Shown here piece by piece: positions 19,297 through 25,255 of a DNA stretch of 25,255 bases. Made by a program: the position numbers and the translations under genes. Source of the DNA: Carex sylvatica (taxonomy: Eukaryota; Streptophyta; Magnoliopsida; Poales; Cyperaceae); contig CAXKVR010000518.1 of the NCBI GenBank assembly GCA_964058845.1, positions 1 to 25,255 of the forward strand, written 5' to 3'. Each line of letters starts with the position of its first letter. Within the stretch, counting starts at the first letter, position 1. Below the pieces are notes generated by a model. It saw only the letters and a program-made list of their open reading frames with translations. It was not told where the DNA came from and did no database searches.

Positions 19297-19334
19297 TTGG
19301 ATTACAGAGATCCACATATATTCCTAGCCTTTAA

Positions 19335-20040
19335 AGTTTTCTAATATACTTGGCAAATTTTAATAATGTTTGCACTAAAGAGAAATTAAGAATATTTGCT
19401 ACAAATATTCTTTTTATTACTTTTGACTGTGCGTAATATATTTCTACATTCTAAAGAGGAAAATTTAATTTTGAGATAAGAGGGTAGTTGCCGCCATCTA
19501 AAAGTGCAAGCGTGGAGTACACTCATATTCTCTAGCAAAAAGTTGACTAATTTATTGATTTTAGATGTCTATTCACACATTGTTAATCTTTTTCCTTTAT
19601 TTTTAAGCTGATTTTTTACTCCGTGAAGACGAAGCTGATAGAAGCCTTACACTCATAAGTCATAACTTTAGGAAATTTGTAAAAAGTGGATTATATGTAA
19701 GTCCCTAGGATTTGAATTCAATGTACGTACATGTCGAACTTCTTTTTTCATGTCAAAAAAAAGAAAAGAAGAAAACTTGAAGTTATCTACAAATTTTGGT
19801 TGAAATAACATAGTACACAAACGAAATCTCAAGTATGCAATTTATAAGTGATCAGAAAAAAAAAACATAATGTTGGAATATGTGTACATAAATTGGAGTT
19901 TTTCATCAATTTGTGCTTCAGTACTAGTTTTATCACATCTATAGACTCAAAGAAAGATATGCTCAACATTTAATTTTACTTTTAAACATTTGGCTAATTT
20001 AAATATATTAAATATAATTTGGTGCAAATATATATTTTCT
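19335..20040. other. AT-rich intergenic stretch, nothing recognised
   Basis: This is upstream flank of the peptide gene. No other gene, RNA or delimited repeat is seen. Confidence 0.5.
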
Positions 20041-20687
20041 GAACCGAACCGAATTGAATTGGACCTAGTTCGAATTTGAATTCGAAATTATTTCGAACCG
20101 AACCCAGTTCGAAATTAAAATAGATTTCAAACCTAAAAGGCCAGTTCGAATTTAATTCGGTATAATTCGAACTAGTTCGATTTAATTTAAAATTAGTTCG
20201 AAATTGAGAGTAATTCGGTTAAATTGAGAGCAATTCGAACTGGTTTCAAGGTTTTTCCGAAAGAGATAGGGAAGTAAGCCCTCATTGCCTCATCCATCTC
20301 GTCTCCTCCCATTCGCGTGCGCTCTCACCTCGCTCAGTCTTGTGCTGTGCTTTCTAGAACTGGAGATTGAAGAGGGAAAAGATGAACAGAGAAGCGAACA
20401 AGAGAGAAGGAGAAGAGACGGGTCTTGTTAGGCCAAGAATGAGATTCGTGCTAGGCTACTAAAGCCTTGTGAAGAGGCTTTCAGTCCAAAAAAGGTTCTA
20501 AATCGGTTCAGACGTTAACGATTTAATTTCGAATACAATTCGCGAAGTCTCGAATTAAACTTGCTTTGGTTCGAATTCGAAATTAAATTATTTTTAAATC
20601 AAACTGATTTGAATTAATTTCAAATCAAATTACTTTTGAATTGAACTCGAATCGAATCACAAATCTCGAATTTTTTGTGCTCCCCTA
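20041..20687 (-). mobile_element. Short hAT relative of the 2.36-kb element, reverse orientation
   Basis: Reverse-complemented, the right end reads TAGGGGAGCACAAAAAATTC and continues like the left end of the element at 14041 (CGAGATT-GTGATTC, GAGTTCAATTCAAAA). The left part (20060-20220) matches the reverse complement of the 14041 element's right end (GACCTAGTTCGAATT, GGTATAATTCGAACTAG). The outermost ~10 bases on the left are missing or changed and no 8-bp duplication is found. The interior (20240-20510) is different from the larger copy: GC-richer, with C/T- then A/G-rich sequence and a 26-codon frame from ATG 20382 of no known family. Confidence 0.78.
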
Positions 20688-20950
20688 TACACGATATTAC
20701 ATATATTAAAAAAAAAATCTAATTAGTTCACAAGCCTATACATGCGCAACAAGGAAATAAATTCTTAAATATACCCAAAATATTATTAGCCGTAAACAAA
20801 AAAAATGAATAGACCAATTTAAGAGATATTTGATCAAAATTAAAAGATAATTTTGTGTAAACTGTAAAACTACTACAGTTTATTATTAATATTTTTGAGT
20901 CCTGAAAGAGTTGCATTTGCATGGCAATGTGCAAGAAACCTTTTAAATTT
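20688..20950. other. AT-rich flank between the hAT relic and the FRS promoter
   Basis: No gene is recognised. The minus-strand frame at 20728-20934 has no family features. Confidence 0.5.
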
Positions 20951-20954
20951 CAAT

Positions 20955-21061
20955 AGGCCCAAAAAGCCCACTTGGCCCATTTTTCATATTACTACATTCT
21001 TTTTTTGCGTTTTTTCCTTTCCTTATCCGAAAGTCTAATTCGTGTTGAAACTTTTTGGGCC
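20955..21061 (+). promoter_or_regulatory. Site II (TGGGCC-type) elements of the FRS promoter
   Basis: AGGCCCA (20955-20961), AGCCCA (20965-20970), TGGCCCA (20973-20979) and TGGGCC (21056-21061) cluster 225-330 bp before the FRS start. GGCCCA/TGGGCC are plant site II elements, known binding sites for class I TCP factors and common upstream of growth- and translation-related genes. That this cluster drives FRS is inference from position. Confidence 0.5.
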
Positions 21062-21068
21062 AACCCTG

Positions 21069-21254
21069 ATGAATCTCTCGCATTCTTCATTGCCATCTAC
21101 TTTGCAATTACAATCGCTTTCCCTAGCAACTCCTTCCCTCTCGGTATCAAACCCTAAATCTTGTAAATCCGCAGTTCTCCCCCTCCTTTTCCTCCGAAGT
21201 TCATCTCTCGCGCCATGTTCTCTTCCAATTCGTAAACAAATAAAGATTTGCTAA
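21069..21254 (+). CDS. Upstream ORF (61 codons) in frame with FRS
   Basis: ATG 21069 opens a 61-codon frame ending TAA at 21252-21254, only 30 bases before the FRS ATG and in the same frame, with no other stop between. The product is Ser/Leu-rich with a few Arg/Lys and almost no acidic residues (MNLSHSSLPSTLQ at the start, PIRKQIKIC at the end), which resembles an organelle transit peptide. It may be a regulatory uORF lowering FRS translation, an N-terminal extension lost to a stop, or chance in a C/T-rich leader. The main FRS ATG fits the family's N-terminus better. Confidence 0.3.
   Translation: MNLSHSSLPSTLQLQSLSLATPSLSVSNPKSCKSAVLPLLFLRSSSLAPCSLPIRKQIKIC
21149..21157 (+). promoter_or_regulatory. 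Telo-box AAACCCTAA upstream of FRS
   Basis: A single telo-box lies 128-136 bp before the FRS start, in C/T-rich sequence that is probably the 5' UTR. Site II plus telo-box is a recurrent pairing in plant promoters of genes active in dividing cells. Confidence 0.55.
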
Positions 21255-21284
21255 GTAAATAGGGGGGTTGAATTTGTTGATAGC

Positions 21285-23225
21285 ATGGAGTTAAGCGTGG
21301 GAGTAAACTGGATCCCTCGAGTAGACATGGAATTCAACACCGCAAAAGAAGCCTGGGATTTCTGGGTTAACTACGGTAGTACGATGGGATTCAATGTCAG
21401 AAAGCATTGGACGAACAGGAGCCGGACCGGCGAAGTTACTTCACAAACTTTTGTTTGCTCCTCAGAGGGTTTTCGAAAAAAGGATAAACGATACGACTTT
21501 AATGATGCCAGAGCTGAGACACGAACTGGTTGTGCTGTTCGCATGGGGATCAAATTGATTAGAGGCACACAAAGGTACCATGTTGTTGAGTTTATTTCTG
21601 GGCATAATCATGAACTCAGAAGGGGGGAAGTAACCGAGGGTTCGGGCTCTGATACTGAACCCGATGGACCCGTTAATGTTGATTTTACTTGTGTAGATGA
21701 GAAAAATTACTTGAGGGGTAAGAGTCAAGGAGCTCTGTTTTACGGGGACGCAGTTAGTTTGTTGAGTTTCTTTAAGCGACAAGATTTGGATAACCCTGAT
21801 TTTCTGCATGTAGAGCTATTAGATGGCGAGAACCGAATTGTTAGTGTTTTTTGGGCGGATTCGAAAATGTTGAGCGACTATGCCCATTTTGGTGATGTTG
21901 TTACCTTTGACACAACGTATTGCAGAAATAAGGAGTTTAGGCCCTTTGGTGTGTTTGTTGGATTGAACCATTTTAGAGAGGCCGTAGTATTTGGAGTGGC
22001 ATTATTATACGATAGAAGTGTGGAATCCTTTGAGTGGCTCTTTAATACCTTTCTGGAAGCACACAAAGGAAAGAAACCTGTAACTATAATTACCGATCAG
22101 GATTTGGCAATGGTACAAGCCATAGGAAATGTAATGCCGGGAACAGTGCATGTATTCTGTGCGTGGCAAATAATGGAGACTGCAACCAAACATCTCGGCT
22201 TAGAGCTCATCGATGCATTTAGAGTTTGTTTGTATGAGCATGAGCAAGAAGCAGAATTTGAAGCAGCCTTTACTGATCTCATAATCAAGACAAATGGAAA
22301 CACTTGGTTGGCTTCTCTATACAATGACAGGAAACAATGGGCTTACTGTTTTGTTAAGAATCTTTTTAGCCTGGGAATGAGAAACACACAACCATGTGAG
22401 AGTCTGAATAAGGCTTTGCACAACTATCTGAAGTCAGATGTGAATATCATTGGTTTCTTCAAGCATTTTGAGAAGGTGGTTAATGAAGTTCGTGAGAAGG
22501 AGATTGTATTGGCGCACGAAAAACCAATAATCAAGGTCAAAGCCCCGATTCTCCACCAAACAAGCAAGTTGTACACACCAAGAGCTTTCCAGATCTTTCA
22601 GGATGAGTACGAACTCTCCGTAGCCGCACTTATTGAAGGCCTGTCAGAAAATAAGTACTCCATCAGAATATCTGATCTGGATGATGCTTATCGCTCTGAC
22701 AAGTCTTATAAAGTTTTTGGGAACCCTGTCAATGAAACTATCTCATGTAGCTGCTACAAGTTTGAGAGTTTTGGATTGTTGTGTTGTCATGCACTGAAGG
22801 TGCTCGATGCGATGAACATCAAGCGGTTGCCTGAAAAATATATTTTGAAGAGGTGGACCAACGAAGCAAACAAGGACATGGTCGAGGATACGGAGTTGAT
22901 TGCGGCACGTCGAAAATGGGAGCTCTGTCGCAAGTTTACCGAAATAGCCTCCAAGGCAGTTGGTTCTGAACAGTTGTCTACATTGGTTGATAGTACATTA
23001 CACAAACTCAGTAGGCAAGTTGACGGTTTAGATATGATTCTGGTGCCCGGCAATGTTCAGAATCCAGCTAGAAAACGACATTCTTCAGAGATAATAGGGG
23101 GTAAAAGGGCCAGGGAGAGAAATGATGGTTTGGTACAGAAAGCGCAAAATACAGATGGAAGAAAAGCAACCAGTGAAAGAGAAGGTACAGGGGGTTCTAA
23201 GCGGAGCACCACAAAGCATCTGTGA
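21285..23225 (+). CDS. FAR1-RELATED SEQUENCE (FAR1/FHY3 family) transcription factor, domesticated MULE transposase
   Basis: A 646-residue uninterrupted frame, close to the usual FRS size. The N-terminal FAR1 DNA-binding domain (about 14-112) has MEFNTAKEAWDFW, GFNVRK and zinc ligands C58, C83, H107 and H109 (HNHEL). A MULE transposase domain follows (about 195-300 and beyond) with the D-D-E set: D209 in VTFDTTY, D271 in ITDQD, and E372 in QPCESLN. A SWIM zinc finger CxCx9CxH is complete (C488, C490, C500, H502). The C-terminus holds basic clusters (ARKRH, GKRARER, SKRS) that could be nuclear signals. FHY3/FAR1 proteins bind DNA and act in light signalling and development; the role of this paralogue is not determinable. 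One oddity: Q295 in FCAWQIM replaces the His of the C-x-W-H motif kept in the pseudogene (CVWH). A site II/telo-box promoter lies upstream. I take ATG 21285 because it directly precedes the FAR1 domain. Confidence 0.93.
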   Translation: MELSVGVNWIPRVDMEFNTAKEAWDFWVNYGSTMGFNVRKHWTNRSRTGEVTSQTFVCSSEGFRKKDKRYDFNDARAETRTGCAVRMGIKLIRGTQRYHVVEFISGHNHELRRGEVTEGSGSDTEPDGPVNVDFTCVDEKNYLRGKSQGALFYGDAVSLLSFFKRQDLDNPDFLHVELLDGENRIVSVFWADSKMLSDYAHFGDVVTFDTTYCRNKEFRPFGVFVGLNHFREAVVFGVALLYDRSVESFEWLFNTFLEAHKGKKPVTIITDQDLAMVQAIGNVMPGTVHVFCAWQIMETATKHLGLELIDAFRVCLYEHEQEAEFEAAFTDLIIKTNGNTWLASLYNDRKQWAYCFVKNLFSLGMRNTQPCESLNKALHNYLKSDVNIIGFFKHFEKVVNEVREKEIVLAHEKPIIKVKAPILHQTSKLYTPRAFQIFQDEYELSVAALIEGLSENKYSIRISDLDDAYRSDKSYKVFGNPVNETISCSCYKFESFGLLCCHALKVLDAMNIKRLPEKYILKRWTNEANKDMVEDTELIAARRKWELCRKFTEIASKAVGSEQLSTLVDSTLHKLSRQVDGLDMILVPGNVQNPARKRHSSEIIGGKRARERNDGLVQKAQNTDGRKATSEREGTGGSKRSTTKHL

Positions 23226-23649
23226 GGTACAGTTATTTAGGGGTTTCCAGAAAATTAGGATTAAATAATTCATTGTGCTCTCAGATAACTCTGGATGTTT
23301 GTCATTTGCAATGAACACTGCATAGCTTGTTGAGATGTTTTCAAATAGCATACAAGTATACAACTATTAGGTCAATCTGATACTACAAATTAACCTTGGA
23401 ATTAATTGAGGCCTTTAGCTCTTCAAATATAGATGAACTAACTGTAAACCAATTTGGTTGAGTTAATTCGGAAAAAGAAAGGGCAGATTTTAGACAATCT
23501 TAGTCACCTTAAACTTGAGTTTTAGACTTGGGTTTGATCTGCAAATCATGCAAAAATACTAGGCCTCTTAATCTAATCACTAGGAATGTGGAGATTATTA
23601 AAATGTGGTAGGTAATATATGAAGACATGCTAGTATGTATTTAAAACTT

Positions 23650-24010
23650 ATCAAGGGGGTTAGTGAACTTAACTCTAAAAAATTTTAGATGGGTTCCAAA
23701 CGGCAAATCTAAACCATTGAAACCGATCTACTTCATGAGTGATGCATTTACATTTCATATTTATAAATTTTCGAATTTATTCATTACAAAATTGAGCGGT
23801 TAAAAAAGAAGAAGGTTTATGGGTTATTTTAATGCTTAAATATTTCATTAGTTTTTTACTGTTTGACTTTGCATTAAATAAAATTAACAAATTTAGCATA
23901 TAAACACCACTCATCAAGCAAATCGGTTTCGGATTTGTGGTTTGAATCCGATCCAATTGATTTTGGAGATAAAATCACAACCACCTTGGTAAACTTAATT
24001 ACGTACTAGC
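23650..24010. mobile_element. Diverged relative of the MULE-type MITE (copy C)
   Basis: The left arm GGTTAGTGAACTTAACTCTAAAA, split by substitutions from the reference TTGGTGAACTTAAGTCTAAAA, then CATTGAAACCGATCTAC and CATGAGTGATGCATTTACAT, parallels copy B. The right arm (ACTCATCAAGCAAATCGG, CACCTTGGTAAACTTAATT) is its inverted partner. Identity is clearly lower than between A and B, so it is an older copy or sister family. The ends and target duplication are not resolved. Confidence 0.65.
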
Positions 24011-24660
24011 TTTACTCATTTATGAAACCGTGGTTCTGAAACCCAGACCGGACTTGGCTTGTTGTCTATGGATCAGAATTGAACAACTCAAATTGAAATT
24101 GTTGGCTCGAACAGTTAAATATAGTTTTCATGAAAGATATTTTTATTCTTACAAAAACTAAGAAAACTGAAAGAAATTCATTATGGAAAATCTAGCAAAA
24201 GTTTTTACCTAATATTATGCACTTATGCAATACAATAATATTTATACGAAATGAATAAGAATGAATATAATTTATTTCTGATATTGTTGTTTAAAACAAA
24301 TTTGTTAGAAATGAACGGACCAAATATATTGTATAGATTTAGATTTTCTAATTAAACTATTCTTAGGAATATCAAATCTTGCAATTACCTCTCTCATTTT
24401 TCATGTTTTTTGAAACAGTAAAAAGAAATTCATAATTTTCCAAAAAAAAGTTTCTTGATTTATGGTAAAAATTCGTGTCAATATTGTTTGATTCAGTCAT
24501 GACTTGGTCAAGTCAGTCCAATCATGCAAGTTTCCGACGAACACTTGTGCTTAGGTGGAATTCCGTGAAACTGCTTGACTCTATCTGAGTCTGATCTGAC
24601 TTGGTCAAATTGACTCGGACTCATCTGAGTTTTCAAGCCATGGTGAAACTCTGAAGTTCA
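24011..24660. repeat. Non-coding stretch with transposon-like debris
   Basis: AACCGTGGTTCTGAAACCC at 24027 resembles palindromic ends of small plant DNA elements. At 24499-24640 the words TGACTTGGTCAAGTCAG and CTGACTTGGTCAAATTGACT recur with ACTCGGACTCATCTGAGT, forming short inverted repeats. I cannot assign either to a defined element. The rest is AT-rich. Confidence 0.3.
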
Positions 24661-25255
24661 TTGCAAAAAAATCTAGAATGTTATATGTTTTGTATTTAAT
24701 ATCCTGAATTTTTTTTAAAGAACCTGAAGCACCAAATTTAATTGGATGGAAGTGTTATGTGGGATTGCATCAGGAATATGGCCATTGCACTAGTTATACA
24801 TAGTGTCCAATGGTAATAATGCTTTAAAAATTAATTTTAGATAGTAAATGTCTTTTTTATTTCATGGCCATGGTTAATTTTTTTTTTTTTCTTTTTGTGT
24901 TTTTTATGGGTGTTTAAGTGATGTCTAGCCTTCACCTATCTATCTAGCAAGAGGCGTAGGCAAGTAAAATGTTAATTATTTATTGTATTGTATTCTGTGT
25001 GGTCTAGAGATTATACTTGTGTCCACATCTGAACCCATCATTTACTTGTATGCAGGATGCTGGCAGCAGGAGAAACATAGGTTTGAGGTGTCCTGTAAGA
25101 ATAATGATCAAATGTGACTGGATCAATGAGTATGGTTTTATAGAAGTATTCCCTTTTGACAGAAATACCCTTGTTGCTTGTGCGCTCCTGGTATGCTGTC
25201 AGTAGGCTGGTTGTACCAGTATGAGATGAGAGGACCTGTCGGACATCTGATCTTG
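24661..25255. other. Non-coding stretch; right edge may be a 3'-UTR exon
   Basis: AT-rich up to ~25050, then a GC-richer segment from 25056 to the window end. The frame at 25017-25205 has no recognisable domain and is not called. The segment could be the last non-coding exon of the FRS transcript. Confidence 0.3.

Larger units (their letters stand above)
23227..25055 (+). other. Possible 3'-UTR intron of FRS
   Basis: One base after the stop codon lies a donor-like GAG|GTACAG (GT 23227-23228), and TTGTATGCAG|GATG at 25055 is a good acceptor with a T-rich upstream tract. The sequence after it is GC-richer and non-coding. A 1.8-kb intron just after the stop would fit. Alternatively the transcript ends near 23260-23350, where ATTAAATAATT could act as a poly(A) signal. 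The DNA between is AT-rich and contains MITE copy C. Confidence 0.3.

Noticed and set aside
19116..19334. 72-codon plus-strand frame overlapping the peptide gene
   Set aside because: It is the complementary shadow of the signal-peptide coding region and its upstream leader. The minus strand explains the sequence better.
21371..23363. Several minus-strand frames of 60-115 codons opposite the FRS gene
   Set aside because: They are antisense shadows of a well-supported coding sequence and show no family features.

Overview
The window looks like nuclear DNA of a flowering plant, most likely a eudicot. It is AT-rich, its genes have GT-AG introns with T-rich acceptors, and it carries telo-boxes, a FAR1/FHY3-type gene and hAT, Mutator-like and LTR elements. 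I cannot name the species. No complete tRNA, rRNA or CRISPR array is visible.

Only two genes look intact. One is a 646-codon uninterrupted FAR1-RELATED SEQUENCE (FRS) gene at 21285-23225 (+), a domesticated Mutator-like transposase, with a promoter holding site II (TGGGCC) elements and a telo-box. The other is a 75-codon secreted-peptide precursor at 18974-19201 (-), with a signal peptide and a C-terminal SGPS core like the PIP/IDA-like signalling peptides. A second FRS-type gene at 7278-10178 (+) is a pseudogene: it has four recognisable exons but a frameshift, nonsense codons, a deletion, a 693-bp hAT insertion and no SWIM end.

Layout. 1-3540: AT-rich DNA between two GC-rich, C/T-rich arms related as inverted repeats. 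3541-6765: non-coding, with a telomere-like run, degenerate tandem repeats and a foldback element. 6766-7087: truncated MULE-type MITE (copy A) against the 5' end of the FRS pseudogene. 7278-10178: FRS pseudogene. 10179-13436: Copia-type LTR material with a tRNA-iMet primer site, then a second LTR-plus-leader arm in inverted orientation. 13437-14040: a possible terminal-exon fragment and unassigned sequence. 14041-16397: a 2357-bp hAT element with a perfect 8-bp target duplication. It carries the transposase dimerisation exon fused to a leucine-rich-repeat-like segment and is itself hit by a 200-bp MITE with a 9-bp duplication. 17978-18394: complete 417-bp MULE-MITE (copy B) with a perfect 9-bp duplication. 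18974-19201: peptide gene. 20041-20687: a shorter relative of the 2.36-kb hAT, in reverse. 20950-23225: FRS promoter and gene. 23227-25255: probable 3' region of FRS, possibly a 3'-UTR intron holding an old relative of the same MITE family (copy C).

The genes do not form a pathway. The shared theme is DNA transposons and their domesticated derivatives. The strongest observations are target-site duplications that delimit several elements exactly, the LRR/hAT chimeric exon, the PIP/IDA-like peptide, the changed zinc-type residue in the intact FRS, and a 61-codon upstream ORF in the same frame as FRS separated by a single stop. I found no clear evidence of a wholly new biological system.
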